A DNA stretch of 64,000 nt from Neoarius graeffei (GCF_027579695.1 NC_083587.1:39597232-39661231); one strand, 5' to 3'. Shown: positions 52,763-64,000, numbered from the stretch's first letter. A program made the numbers and translations. The notes: generated by a model not told the origin, from the letters alone.

Positions 52763-52861
52763 CAGTCTCCCCCAGCTCATAGAGTATGAAGCCATCAATC
52801 TGCATGTAACTTTGGAAACGTTCCCTGTTCACCCAGGATGCCAAGCTGCCATCTTCATACT
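52763..52861 (-). CDS. tmx3: TMX3 exon: EYEDGSLASWVNRERFQSY
   Basis: AG completes Glu (G|AG), then YEDGSLASWVNRERFQSYMQ, IDGFILYELGET and one base of Gly. Acceptor tttatag, donor ACTG|gtattg (a weak donor). Matches the EDGDLSSWINRERFQNY block of TMX3. Confidence 0.96.
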
Positions 52862-53009
52862 CTATAAATCCCAAAAATGAAAGCGGATTATAAACCAGCA
52901 AACAAATCATCAGCTCTATTAGTCTGACATGGCATAAACAGTTTCCATGTAAAGCACAGCGTTTTAAACAGCATAAGAAATTCTCACTCGTGCAGTCAAG
53001 TCAGACTGA

Positions 53010-53350
53010 GGCCCTGTCCACACGGCAACGGATTCAGGTGAATCTGATAAAATCGTTTATCGTTTCGGCCTGCGTCCACACGGCACCGGCGTTTTGGGTG
53101 CCCCAAAACGAAATCTTTTGAGAACGGGTTCCAGAGTGGAAAAATCTGGCAATGGCGCCGTTGCGAAGTCGTCTGGATGAGTAGAACAGATTTCTTTGCG
53201 ATGACGTCACAACCACATGACCGTCAGTGCTTCACGCCAGGTAGAAGTGTAACGAACTCGATGCGAGTTGTCAACAAATCCTATAACTTGGTTCATGAAA
53301 CGCGCTTACAGAATATTTTCACTGTGAATATTTATTGTGTAATGGTGCAA

Positions 53351-53412
<62 letters not shown>

Positions 53413-54001
53413 GCCCTTAGGGCAGTCTTTAGTCCAAACACTGCAGAAGTACTGAGTATAACCAAACCGCGCACCGCCCGTGCGCTTTCCAAAAACAAAA
53501 ACAATCCCGCCAGCAAAAATAGGAAAAAAAAAAGAAAAAAGGAGCCATCTCACCTCTTCAGATGTTGGTTTAAGTCTGACAATACATTCCTCAAAAAGGG
53601 CGTAGAAGAACAAAGTAATCCATCAACGTGTAGCATTCAATTTATTATGGACCATTAAATAATTCTGGAGGATATCAGAACGTTGGCGTACCGGCTTCCA
53701 TCTACCCCCGTTCATTCCTCTTTCTGTGTCTTTCGTTTTACGCTACTGATTAATAATCAAAACTTTATGTGGCTGATGCTACAGAAGAAGGGGTTTATGC
53801 GCATGCGTCTACTTCTTCTATTGTTCTGGTGTCTCCGATGGGACCGTCTTACAGCACACGTAGAGGTGTGGCATATGTATTGCATCATTTTCAGCAAGCG
53901 TTGTGTTGCCATATGAACCTGATATTTTACTGATCCGTTGCCCATGTGGACGCGATATTTAAAAAAAAAAATCTCGTTGCCGTTGTCGTGTGGATGTAGC
54001 C
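53010..54001. mobile_element. MITE with GGCnnnGTCCACACGGCAACG ends, 3-bp TSD
   Basis: Left end ggccctgtccacacggcaac; right end gttgccgttgtcgtgtggat then gtagcc. Flanked by tga (53007-53009 and 54002-54004). Further gtccacacggcaccgg lies at 53074. It contains (GA)28 at 53354-53409. The fish family is common; superfamily not certain. Confidence 0.7.
53354..53409. repeat. (GA)28 microsatellite
   Basis: 56 bp of GA repeats inside the MITE at 53010-54001. Confidence 0.95.
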
Positions 54002-54088
54002 TGAAACTTCACTCTTAACTTGTAGACAGATGTTTTTTTCTGACAAGGTTTCGGGACTCAATTATCAAACTGGATACAAATGGATTCA

Positions 54089-55057
54089 TATAGTTAGTTT
54101 TTTCTTTTTTATCAGACATCTAGTTTTTAGGTTTGTTTACCTGACATGTTTCGACGTACGACTGTCGTCTTCCTCAGAGTGTCACCGGATGTTATTGGTG
54201 ACGCATCTTTTATCAGCCGATGTTTCCGAAGGCGTGGCCTTCCTGTCTGGTTTGACAGGTCGGTCACGCCTCCTACTGTCTGTTCGTCCCCTGCAAGATG
54301 GCACTCCAGGTATGGGAGAGCATGTATGCTCCTCATCCCGGTTGATGGTCCTCGGACTTCGCTTACGGATCTCCATGGCCTCCCTGATCCAGCGCTGGTG
54401 TTTATTATCTTCTGTGCGGATGACTCTGGCATTCCCCCAGTCCATAATATGATTTTCCCTTTTGCAGTGATCTGTTATGGCTGACATAATTTTCCTGTTG
54501 TGCCTTTTCTTTTATTGTTCGGGTTTGTCTTGTAGCTGTCTCCTTTTCGCATTCTTTCTTATGTTCATTTTTCCTTGTGTGTGAACATAAAGAGTGCGAA
54601 AAGGAGACAGCTGCAAGACAAACCCGAACAATAAAAGAAAAGGCACAACAGGAAAATTATGTCAGCCATAACAGATCACTGCAAAAGGGAAAATCATATT
54701 ATGGACTGGGGGAATGCCAGAGTCATCCGCACAGAAGATGATAAACATCAGCGCTGGATCAGGGAGGCCATGGAGATCCGTAAGCGAAGTCCGAGGACCA
54801 TCAACCGGGATGAGGAGCATACATGCTCTCCCATACCTGGAGTGCCATCTTGCAGGGGACAAACAGACAGTAGGAGGCGTGACCGACCTGTCAAACCAGA
54901 CAGGAAGGCCACGCCTTCGGAAACATCGGCTGATAAAAGATGCGTCACCAATAACATCCGGTGACACTCTGAGGAAGACGACAGTCGTACGTCGAAACAT
55001 GTCAGGTAAACAAACCTAAAAACTAGATGTCTGATAAAAAAGAAAAAACTAACTATA
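54089..55057. mobile_element. ~970-bp palindrome of Penelope-like element sequence
   Basis: Arms of about 480 bp (54089-54567 and 54582-55057) are near-perfect complements around a ~14-base loop (tttttccttgtgtg). On the outward-reading strand each arm encodes MSAITDHCKRENHIMDWGNA then RVIRTEDnKHQRWIREAMEI and RTINRDE, which resembles the region C-terminal of the GIY-YIG nuclease in Penelope-like retroelements. Arm differences are single bases (e.g. CGG/CAG in the SCRG-R/Q-TD codon), so the duplication is young or recently converted. No reverse transcriptase is present. Confidence 0.75.
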
Positions 55058-55439
55058 TTTAATATATGACATAATGAACGTAATTGAAAGACAAATGGAT
55101 TCTTTTTTTTTTTTTAACAAGTATTTAAACAAGAAATTTGGTATGGACAAAAATCCAGTAATTTCAGAAAATATACGTTTGTCCTACTCCTGTTCCCCAG
55201 GGTGTGTAAATTTACCCAGAAGACAAATAAATGTAAACTTTGATTAAATCACTTTCAAATCATATATTTATGATCATAAATGACAATGCACTTTTATCTA
55301 CAAATTATACTGTCAAGTGTAAGTAGTTTGTACATCTCTTACATGCAGACATTTCATAAAACCTGTTAAAACCAGTTATTTTAATATCAGTGTCGTGAAC
55401 TAAAAAAAAATATCCTATATGAAAAGAAAAAGGACGGGC

Positions 55440-55640
55440 AGAGGGGTTGTCTAAGGCCCGGTCCCACAATACCGATAACTATAAATAAATGGGTCCCCTG
55501 CAGTTTATGTGGTTGGTGATCACACCAGACCGATAACGATACCTAAAGCCCAGGTCTGGGTTTATCGGTATTGGTGTGTTTGCTTCTGGAGCCATTTTTC
55601 CAGGCCTGGACCTGGTCCAATAAAACATCTGACCAATCAG
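55440..55640. repeat. MITE-like fragment (cccggtcccacaataccg)
   Basis: The block ggcccggtcccacaataccg then ataactataaataaatgggt resembles terminal sequence of a fish MITE. The matching end was not found. Confidence 0.35.
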
Positions 55641-56391
55641 GTAATTGTTTACATGTGACGTTGTCTGAGCACGTGCTATTCTCCCCAGGCATCCTTATTG
55701 CATCAAGTCATGGAATACAGATTCACAGAAAATAAAAAGCTATAATACAAAGCACGGATCTTTTATTCACAGATGTGTGATATTTTCTGTGAAGTATCAA
55801 GAGTAAATTAATAAAGTAAACATATACATACAGGGAAGATATTTTAATTATGAACATCAGCACTCCAAACATTTAGCTGTTTTAGACTTCTTAATTCTTT
55901 ATCCGTGGTTCATCATCTGTAACAGACTGAAACGTCCGTGACCAGTCTAAATTATTAGCATCCGTATTAAAATCTGTAACCACTCCGTATTTTGTATCCT
56001 TTTTAATTAGATTTCCGTAGTCCGTGACTTACGGTATCTGTATTTTGTCAACTACTGGAGTGTGTGCATGGGTTGTTTTGAAATGCAAGCTGTACAGTAT
56101 GACCTGGAATAATGTGCTACTACTTGGGGAAGGGGGGGGGGGGGAATCCACGACTAATTTGCATGCATTTATGCATTTCCCTGAGTGGCAGGACCAAGCG
56201 ATCAGCACATCTACATGTAAATAGCAGGAAACGGAAGCTGAAATTGAGATGTATTGTCTCGTTCATATTTTGATCTCAAACACAAACGTGTCTTTTCAGT
56301 GTATAGCGCCTTGATGTTCCAATACTTTTGGAAACTACTGATTTCAAATTCCCTTTGTTCACTTCCATTTGCCTGAAGACTAAACACTCAC
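55641..56391. other. TMX3 intron, nothing recognised
   Basis: AT-rich with a short poly-G (56130-56142). No feature identified. Confidence 0.4.
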
Positions 56392-56458
56392 CGTCATAAG
56401 TGAAGTAGGTCCCATCCTTGAACACAACTACGGAGGGCAGTTCAGACAGTGTCATATA
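56392..56458 (-). CDS. tmx3: TMX3 exon: YMTLSELPSVVVFKDGTYF
   Basis: 22 codons YMTLSELPSVVVFKDGTYFT then YD plus one base (phase 1). Acceptor cttgcag, donor ACG|gtgagt. L-P-S-V-V-V-F-K-D is the cis-Pro-strand motif of a thioredoxin-like fold. Confidence 0.95.
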
Positions 56459-56924
56459 CTGCAAGGGAAAAAAAAAAATTTGGTTACAAAACAGAAGGAA
56501 AAAAATAAAAATAAAAAAACAATAAAAAAACACACCCCACCACACATGCCAGATGCCTAAATACCTTCAGTGAGTTCTCCACTTCAGTGTGTCAGCAGCT
56601 TAAGAACAGCGTTTGATTTGATAAGAGTAAGGTTTCCCCCCCCACACACACAGTTCCAAAAGTCACACACAGACACAAATACTTTATGGTATTAAATTGC
56701 ATTCTATAAAGCCACAGCACTCGGGGTGTAACGATATACAAAATTCATACTGATATGGTGGGGTCTCAATACAATATTTTTTGCTTTATGAAAAACGTAA
56801 GCATTACATGAATATATGACTTTGGTTTCCATTTTCAATTTATTTAAAAACAGTCAACATTAAAAAGTACAAAAGTTGAAACTTAAATGATAGCTGTTGT
56901 GTGATCCATTCAGAACTTAAGCAA

Positions 56925-57170
56925 CATATTTATTCTATCCACATTTCACTGGATAAGAGCAATTGCATGCTCCGAATGGCTACTGTACACTACTAGGCTA
57001 TCAGCTTATATACCGTGAGTAGAGAAAAACAAAATGGTGGAGTGTGTTGCTGAACCAAATGAGGACGAAATAAAAACTACTCGAAAACAAAAACCCCAAA
57101 AATACAAAAAGAAAGGCAGCAAAATATGGAATAAAAGTATTTGATGGTACGAAATTATTTTTTATTTTTC

Positions 57171-57207
<37 letters not shown>

Positions 57208-57556
57208 TTTTTCACAAACTGCTAACGTCATTTCACCGGTTTGTTTACATTCTAAGCGGAAAGGATTTTGTTGGATGTTTTGTATAGTTTTTAATATATC
57301 AAATTTGCAAAAAATAAACAAAAAATGTTCAGTTTCTCAAAATCCAGTGAATATAATGTGGATGTAATAAAAGTTATTCCACTAAATTATAAAACATATA
57401 CATGTAAAAAATAAAAAACTAAAACGCAAATAAAAGTTAATATATAAACAAAACATTTAAAAAAAAAAAAAAAAAAAGAAGTTATTCCACTCGGTGCTAC
57501 GCGCCTCGTCGGCTATCAGCTCACGTACGACTCGATTTCGTGGAATAACAGTTATA
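56925..57556 (+). repeat. Interspersed repeat R3, copy 2
   Basis: Inverse of 6999-7512. It shares tttattctatccacatttca, the ATG exon at 57034 (MVECVAEPNEDEIKT, then a frameshift), ccggtttgtttacattctaa and the terminal ttattccac...gtggaataa palindrome (57482-57548). It has an (AAT)n expansion at 57174-57205. Confidence 0.7.
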
Positions 57557-58089
57557 TAGAATGTAACAAAGGTAAACATGGCCAAGTCGTTCCTGGAGTG
57601 GCTCATGAGGGGGCTGTAGCATGGGGCTTTTCCCATTCTGATGTTCGTTAGGAGTGCTGTAGGAGTCACGTAGCTCTCTGTAGCAGTAGACGTGCTGTTG
57701 AATCCTGTGTTCTTCACTAATCAATCACTACAGTGATCAGTGAGACTGAATGAGAAATGAGAGTTTACTGTGCACACGTGCATGTGTGTGCGTTGTATTA
57801 GCTGTATGTATTAGTGTTGTTTATTGACCTCTTTTAAAGCTTTCCATGGTTTGTTTCCAGAGTATGGATCTGAATTAATAGCACCCCATCAAACAGCAAG
57901 ACCTCCGTGATCATCTGACCAAGGCTTACTTGCTTTTCCAAAGTCCAGACTAAAGACCAAAGAAAATGAAGCGTTCTCTGTGATGGCTCCTTGACTTTGG
58001 AACAGCTTACCTCCAAAAGTATTAGGTCAAATATAATTTATTATTCTGCATTTGGAGATGCTCCAGGTTCTTAATGTCTTCATATATAT

Positions 58090-58780
58090 AAAAAATAAAT
58101 AACACACCGTGACCGAGGTCTTGAAAGTACTGAGTGAGGCCCTCTGGGCCGAGGTCAGTATTCAAGGCCGAGGTCACGGCATTTCACGATATGGACCGAC
58201 CTTAAGCTGGTAAATAATATATTTATATTTTTCTTTACCAAATTCTAACAGAAAACGAGAGCGCCCGAAAGGGGAAAACCGAGGTGAGCTGCCATTTTGA
58301 ATCCTCATTCATGGCTGTAACGTGAATTGCTTCTTCCTCGGTATACAAGTGCACTTCTATGGCAGGGAAAAAAAACTACATTTTGCCGCCTATGTAGTCC
58401 CCTATTTATACAAATAGGAGTCATTCAGGATTCAGCCATGCTTTTGCTCAGCGTTAGCAAATTACAGGTTTTTAGCTTTCTCCTGAAATGTTTTCTTTTA
58501 TTTCTTCTTCCTCAGGGAAGTAAAACTCACTTTCGCTGTGAAGACTCTCGTTATCGCTATCCATGATGTAAAATTAATGCTATTCTCCTGAGAAATGCTG
58601 GCAAAAATTTATAAGATTTTTGATAAAAATCTTATAAATCTTATAAAAAAAAAAAAGATAAAATGTTGACAAAAAAATGCTACCATGTTTGTCGTTGTTG
58701 TGAACGAGCGAGTCGCCAGAGGCCCGTACCGTAGGATACGGACCTACTCACCAGCCAATCAGAGCGCAGGATTTGGACCG
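58090..58780. repeat. Unassigned repeat with accgaggtc motifs
   Basis: cacaccgtgaccgaggtctt, gccgaggtcagtattcaagg and ggccgaggtcacggca in the first 110 bp, and a GC-rich right end (cagaggcccgtaccgtagga near 58716). It looks like a DNA transposon remnant containing the small ORF at 58469-58564. Confidence 0.35.
58469..58564 (-). pseudogene. Short acidic ORF, possible transposon first exon
   Basis: ATG at 58564 opens MDSDNESLHSESEFYFPEEE followed by EIKENISGES and then no recognisable sequence. The acidic, Ser-rich start resembles N-termini of transposase genes in fish elements; nothing more can be said. Confidence 0.25.
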
Positions 58781-59436
58781 CGAAAAAAATAAATTTACTT
58801 ATTTTCTTAATGTCTTTATGTCTTATAGACTTTAGTTTTAATATTACATGTTCCATATTTTTTCCTTAAATGTTTTTATAGCTTACAGCTTTTTTATATT
58901 TTCTTTTTTTTTGGACATTTTTCTGGAATGCCTTTACTTAAAATTTACCATTATGTGAAGCATTTTGTGCCCCTGGCATGAAAAACGCAATACAAATGAA
59001 GGTTAGTATTGCACGCATACAATATTTGGTGGATTCAACATCACTGAACAGCCTCCTTTATCATTACAGTCTACAATGAAACACTGAAATTAAATCAACA
59101 GCCTCATATCAAACAAAATGATACGTCATATATCATATCATTAGAGCCTGACTAAGCGAAAGGAATTAAAAAGCAGACAGGCGTTTGGAAAAAGGAATAA
59201 TCTATTTCATAAAAAAAAAAAAACTATTAAGACAGTTCATATATGTAACAATTTTATTTATTTGTCAGATCCTTTTAGTCTTGATGGGCTAATGCACAAA
59301 GGCAACGAGGACAGTCTCACTATGCAATTATGAGCAGACACCAAACAGTGATCCTGGGGCAAGGGAGGATTTGTTTTCAAAGAAGATACATGCATAAAGG
59401 CAAGGCGATACTCTACAGGAGAGCTCTTCAGCAGGC

Positions 59437-60162
59437 TTGTACGTAGTATTCGAGTCCGACTCGTGCCCTAATTTTAAGGATTCGTGACTTGACTTGGATC
59501 TGAGCACTGATGACTCAGATTTGGACTCATGCATTAACTGCATTCGGACTCGTAAATTGGAGATGAGGATTCCGATTTTTAAAAATTTTTTTTCTAACAT
59601 GCTATAATAATTTGGCAGAAGATTTTATATCTACATTAATTTTCATACTAATTTCGTGCAAGAGAATGCGCATTCACCTGTTCATACGTCATGTTCAGGA
59701 ACAAACTAACGTTAATGGCGCTAAAATGCCTGGAGAGAAGCCCCTAGGATTGTCCGCTTTGCTTATACAGACTTCTCATGCAGTGGGGGGAAAAATGCCC
59801 TGCTATGTGTTCCATATGTAGAAGAACTATCGGGGAGATGCCGGGGACGACCTCGAACTTCAATCGTCATTTGGCAAGACCACGCCCAGAAAAGTAAGTG
59901 ACACACTATGTTCATTGCTCTGTTGATAGTGGGCGGGGCTTGCTGTAGCCTATTAACTAAAACGGGGCAGTTGAGCAGTAACGTTAGTCCAATGCAATAG
60001 CAGAGACGGTTTCACATAAAGGCAGCAACAGCCGCTGTCAAATGGTGTGGTTAGAGTCTTGTTCTCGGACTCGACTCAAAATTTTCTTTAATGACTTGGA
60101 CTTGAACACTGGGGACTCGAGACTGGACTCGGACTCGAGGTTTAGTGACTCGACTACAACAC
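59437..60162. mobile_element. hAT-like repeat rich in GACTCG/GACTTG, copy 2
   Basis: Begins near attcgagtccgactcgtgcc and ends ggactcggactcgaggttta then gactcgactacaacactg. Similar to 34190-35065 including the cattaactgcattcggactc block (34304 and 59530). Confidence 0.6.
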
Positions 60163-60330
60163 TGATGTTCATTGTTACCTAAAGTAGCTAAATTAATGTC
60201 AGTTTAATGCGTCAACAATATTCTATTCATATTTATTGCGGAGAGGTTTTTTTAAATACTAAATTAGCTTGTTTCAAATGTAAATTGTTTAATATGCATA
60301 ACAAGGCAGTGTCTCTGAAACTATATCACT

Positions 60331-61034
60331 AAGCCCATGTTTACATTAGACCGTATCAGCGGATCATCAGATTAACGTTTTTAAAACGATTAGTGTGCAC
60401 ACAGCAACACCAATACACGATTTGCGTGCACACAGCAACACCAATACACGGATACGCTCGGCTCCGCAGGCATCCTGCGCTCCAAATCACTCCCCCCTGA
60501 ACAGCGAGTGCCCTCTGGAGGGTGCGCACTCCGGCCCTGCGCAGCTCACAGAGCGCGCGAGTGAAGTGAACAAGCTGTGATTCGGGACTGAGCCGCTGTG
60601 TGTGTGATCCCAGCGCATATCACTTACCGCTTGCAAGTGGAAGGATGGCAAGCCTAAAGACAATCATAACTACACAATGGGCAGTATTTGCATCAGTATT
60701 TGCAGTATTTTCATACTTTTATACTCTTTAATGAAAGGTGATACAAGGCGGAAGTCCGCGCCGTTTTTCAGCAGTCGCGTCACATGACCAACGCCAGCGA
60801 ATCAGGAAGGTGGAGGTCACAGTGACGTTGTCCAATGAGACGCCAGCTAGAGCTCAGCACAGCGTATCCGCGTATTCTGAATGTTTACACAGCACCGGAG
60901 CTGACACGATCTGGATTGAATACGTGGACGCTGGCGGATTCCCGTTTCCCGGCGTTTCCAGGCGGTTTAATGTAAACGGACAGTGCATCCGCGAAGAAAA
61001 CGAGACAGATGCGGTCTAATGTAAACGTAGCCTC
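60331..61034. mobile_element. MITE with GTTTACATTAGACCG ends
   Basis: Left catgtttacattagaccg, right cggtctaatgtaaacgtagc. A second inner tttaatgtaaacgga lies at 60966. It contains a 26-bp direct duplication (cacacagcaacaccaataca at 60398 and 60428). The GC-rich centre is not coding. It ends 120 bp from TMX3 exon 61155-61232. Confidence 0.75.
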
Positions 61035-61154
61035 ATAGTGTAATAGCATTCACAACATTTCTTATCATGGATTATGTTTTTGTGGAGTACCCTTAGTAAA
61101 AGCTTGTGAGGGGCTCATTGTGATACTTCTCATGAACTTGGAGTCAGATCTTAC

Positions 61155-61232
61155 CTCTGGTACGATGTCCTCAGAAGCCGAGAAAAAGTAGGTGTAAACA
61201 ATCAGTTCAGACGCCATGTCTATATACTTCTC
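61155..61232 (-). CDS. tmx3: TMX3 exon: EKYIDMASELIVYTYFFSAS
   Basis: 26 codons in phase 0, EKYIDMASELIVYTYFFSAS then EDIVPE. Acceptor tttcag, donor GAG|gtaaga. It is the most 5' TMX3 exon recognisable in the window; the preceding exon (ending ...GESPLK in relatives) should lie beyond 61300 and was not found before the edge. Confidence 0.96.
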
Positions 61233-61619
61233 CTGAAATCAGAAAACGGGCCAAAACACACACACACACACACCCCTTTCATGACCTTGTACTTACAGTG
61301 AGTGTACCAGCAATAGGTTTTGGATTTGTTTTATACAGTCTGTTTCCCTGTTTGTTTGTTTTTTAATTTGCAACTCTTTATACGTCGAATTAGCTTCTTT
61401 TGTTCTCAACAGTGAGTAAAGAAATCTCACTAAAACAGTCACAGCCACACACCATGCACATAATTTGCTCATCCATGTTGCTTCTACATAACTTATCCTT
61501 CTTTATTCAGACAGTTCACTTTGCTTGGTTAGCTCTCTTACAGGACCAAAAAATAGATACAGAAAAAAAAAAATATAAAATATTTGGACAGTGACAAACG
61601 TTTTATTTTAAGCTATCTA

Positions 61620-62333
61620 CCCCTGTATATTGGAGTTTAAATTCAACAAGAAGATGGTCGTCTATATCCCCCACCCCATATACCAAGTTTCAAGATATTG
61701 TCACATTTTTCAGGTTCTGCTGCAGGAAACCAACCCTACCTCTTTACACTGACCTCAGCAGCCCATGGCATAAACCCACCGGACCTTTGGTCCAGGCGAG
61801 CTAAAATTTCTCACATTTCTTAGTATCAAAAGGCACATGTACATGACTTAATCAACACATACCAACTTTCAAGACCATAACACTCAGTTTTTAAGTTCTG
61901 CTCCGGAAACAAAACCTACCCCGAAGACTAACCTGAGAGACCAAGTCTGAAATTGTTTCCATGGAAACGTGAAAAAAATTACAATTTCATAGTATGAAAA
62001 GGCACATCTGCATCACCTTGTTAACATGGATACAAAGTTTTAAATCCGCATCATGAATAGTTTTGGATATATGCTCTGGAAATGAACATTGCTCTTAGAA
62101 ACCAAGTCAAGACCTATTTTTTCAATGTAAAAATTTGAAAAATACTTTTTTTTCCCCCCCAAAATAGCAAAAGGCACCAGTTCACATGTTGCTTGATATG
62201 TATACAAAAGTTTCATGAAGAGATCTTCAGTAGTTTTAAAGATATGGCCCAGAAACAAAAACGTGACCGGACGGACAGCCGGACGGAACCAGCTTCTATA
62301 TCCGCCGCCAAACTTCGTTTGGGCGGGGGATAA
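61620..62333. repeat. Array of diverged units ending in GGACGGACAGCCGGACGG
   Basis: Three to four diverged units, each with 'aaaaggcac(a)...cat...tttcaag' and 'tctgctccggaaac' / 'tgctctggaaatg' / 'ggcccagaaac' blocks, spaced about 170-200 bp. The array ends in ggacggacagccggacgga and the hairpin ccgccgccaaacttcgtttg / ggcggggg. Same architecture as 41380-41866 plus 42911-42950. Confidence 0.6.
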
Positions 62334-62779
62334 ATAATGCAGTAATGTCATGCAGCACACAGCGGCAGTAAAAACCCAGAAGAGCATCTCCAGGGTAGAA
62401 ACCCAGCACCAGTAGATACCACAAAAAGAAACACATAGGTATCAGTATTTTTTTTTTTCCTCTGAATCATCTGGTGGCGTAACATCATTTTATTATCGAT
62501 TTGCCTGTGGCCAAGAAATGACTCATAAAAGGCCTTCATAAAAATAGGCCTCAGCTCCACTTCATTTAGACCTGCTGTTATTGACAACTTGCCAAGCAGA
62601 GCCGAACTGGGACAAAAACTCTCTTGTAATGCACACTTACCCACCGATTTATCAGGAACCCCTGTACGTCTGCTCATTCATGCAAATATCTAAAATCATC
62701 CACTAATAAGACAGCGGCTCTGTGTAAAAAAAAAAAAAAAAAAAAACGTAAGCAGGGTTCAATAGCTTAAATTAATGTT

Positions 62780-63060
62780 CGGACAAAATGAGAATGAGGG
62801 GGTAAGAAATTTAATCACAGTGACTTTGACTGTGGCGTGTTTGTGGGTGACAGACAGGGTGGTTTGAGAATTTCAGAAACGGTTGATCTCCTGGGATTTT
62901 CACACACACACACACACAAAACAGTCTAGAGAATTGTAAGGAAAAACAAAAAACGCCCAGTGAGCATAAGTTCTGTGAGCAGAAACCCCTTGCTGATGAG
63001 AGAGGTGGGAGGAGAATGCCCAGACTGGGATGAGGCAACAATCAGGCTAAAGCAACTCAA
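62780..63060 (+). mobile_element. Tc1-like relic, N-terminal (HTH) part
   Basis: One frame reads SDFDCGVFVGDRQGGLRISE then TVDLLGFSH, a Tc1-type helix-turn-helix, interrupted by a (CA)n tract. Downstream are traces of the linker (agcagaaaccccttgctgat then gagagagg). Terminal repeat-like gttcctgataaatcggtggg lies nearby at 62644-62663 on the other strand. Same family as 235-1215. Confidence 0.55.
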
Positions 63061-64000
63061 ACTAAATTGACATTTCCTGAAAGAAATACTCGTGCTTGCA
63101 AAGCAAAAAATAAAACATTTATAGATAAATATAGAGAGACTAAGATCTTAATTAGCCACGCTGGCCCTCATGCTATCAATTGTTAACCAATACAAAGCAG
63201 ATAGAGTCCAACTCACAGTCAGAGAAGACACAGGCTTCCAGTTGCTTCAAATCATATCAATAACTTACTCTACACAGCCCTTTTTAAGTCCAAGAGGACC
63301 CAAACTGCCGATTCAAAGACCACGGATTTCTGTCTAGATGTCATCTGTACAAAAATTAATTTACATATTAGGAAAGACACGAGAATTCACAAGATGTTTG
63401 TTAAACCCAGTCTGCCTGGCACCTTGCAACAGATGGCCCCCGAGACATAATGCTTGACTTTCCCTGGACTCAAACTAACCCCCAAGGAGAGGAGTCTCCC
63501 AGAGAACGAAGAACAATGAAGATTTTATGAACTGGCCACCCAGCTGAGTCGACACACTTTTCCACCTCGCTCAACGTTTTTATAAACCCTTTAACTATCG
63601 ACTTTATGAAGCTTCATTTGTACCCACAAATGATATGCTGCAAGACTGAACAAGGAGTCACTTACATGTGCATGAACTCACGCACACGGAACGCGAGAAC
63701 TCCGAAACGCTCCAGCCTTCTAAAGATTTATGAACACTTTCTCAGACCAACTTGAGCTGCGCTCTCATCTCATGGGCAGATAGATATAGTAGATGGATAA
63801 GTTAGCATGTTAGCCATTAGCACAGGTGTTCCAAATGAAGTGGCCAGTATGTTCATGATAAACTATCCCTCAAAACACTGCATGAAAATGGGGGAGAAAG
63901 AAAAAAAATTTTTCTTCATGCATTCCATCGAACATGGTTGACTTCCTGTTGGGCGGAGTCGCATATAACCACGTGAACTGTGATATGATGAAAGCGATGG
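63061..64000. other. Right edge, nothing recognised
   Basis: Probably TMX3 intron. caggtgttccaaatgaagtg then gccagtatg at 63822 resembles the terminus of the Tc1 relic family. No exon recognised. Confidence 0.35.

Larger units (their letters stand above)
28366..61232 (-). other. tmx3: TMX3 gene, partial (nine 3' exons)
   Basis: Gene-level entry. Exons 61155-61232, 56392-56458, 52763-52861, 44589-44646, 44322-44375, 41066-41122, 38996-39125, 33874-33942 and 28366-28623 join in phase into 289 codons plus stop. They match thioredoxin-related transmembrane protein 3 from its b domain to the C-terminus. TMX3 is an ER-membrane protein disulfide isomerase; the catalytic thioredoxin domain with its CxxC and the signal peptide lie in 5' exons outside the window. 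Introns total about 32 kb, filled with transposons. All splice sites are GT-AG and no in-frame stop occurs, so the gene appears functional. Fish can have two tmx3 paralogues; which one this is cannot be decided. Confidence 0.95.

Noticed and set aside
53332..53613. ORFs through the (GA)n tract
   Set aside because: Ser-Leu and Glu-Arg repeats come from translating the microsatellite.
54030..55019. Eight overlapping ORFs over the palindrome
   Set aside because: Each frame appears twice because the region is an inverted repeat; only the Penelope-like frame has recognisable residues, and it is incomplete.
62040..62387. ORF resembling a hydrophobic protein and a candidate for the missing TMX3 upstream exon
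   Set aside because: It overlaps the GGAC-capped repeat array and does not contain the GGESPLK-type residues expected next to exon 61155-61232.

Overview
The window is vertebrate nuclear DNA from a ray-finned fish. The evidence is intron-split genes with GT-AG junctions, a dense load of Tc1/mariner, hAT and tRNA-derived SINE sequences typical of teleosts, and no prokaryotic gene layout. The repeated SINE (ending in a ...ggataaagcggctagagataatgagatgag-type tail) is one I associate with catfish and related ostariophysans. That lineage guess is inference only.

Two host genes are present, both on the minus strand and in tandem. TMX3 (an ER membrane thioredoxin/PDI-family protein) has nine consecutive coding exons between 61232 and 28366, ending with its transmembrane segment, acidic tail and KKLD C-terminus. 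Its 5' exons lie beyond the right edge. ACAD11 (acyl-CoA dehydrogenase family member 11) has six consecutive exons between 16170 and 2209. These cover the N-terminal aminoglycoside-phosphotransferase-like kinase domain, and the gene runs off the left edge before the dehydrogenase part. Every junction between consecutive exons keeps phase, so both models look functional as far as they can be seen. Together the exons make up about 1.7 kb of the 64 kb.

The rest is transposon archaeology. 0-6.8 kb: relic Tc1 elements and SINE pieces, with one Tc1-like element (2907-4498) inserted inside another (2503-5345). 7.6-10 kb and 36.4-37.8 kb: two copies of an element family with CATGGATTAAAG termini and perfect 6-bp target duplications, which I cannot assign to a superfamily. 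10.9-15.7 kb: a MITE and two more Tc1 copies. 16.3-20.6 kb: three abutting copies (a fourth at 41.9-42.9 kb) of an element whose two ends carry the first exon of a THAP-domain protein and the first exon of a second, oppositely directed protein, as in ISL2EU-type transposons. One copy contains a hAT element that itself contains another hAT element, each with an 8-bp duplication. 28.9-32.6 kb: a GCTAGC-rich repeat and old Tc1 copies. 36-48 kb: LINE, solo LTR, SINE, a 528-bp foldback element and a decayed retroviral RNase H fragment. 49-55 kb: a full-length but dead Tc1, MITEs, and a ~970-bp palindrome built from Penelope-like sequence. 57-64 kb: further MITEs and arrays.

No intact, evidently functional new system was found. 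The strongest candidates for novelty are the 6-bp-TSD family, the THAP/second-ORF element cluster, the two large hairpin-forming inverted repeats inside TMX3 introns, and a duplicated splice donor in ACAD11.
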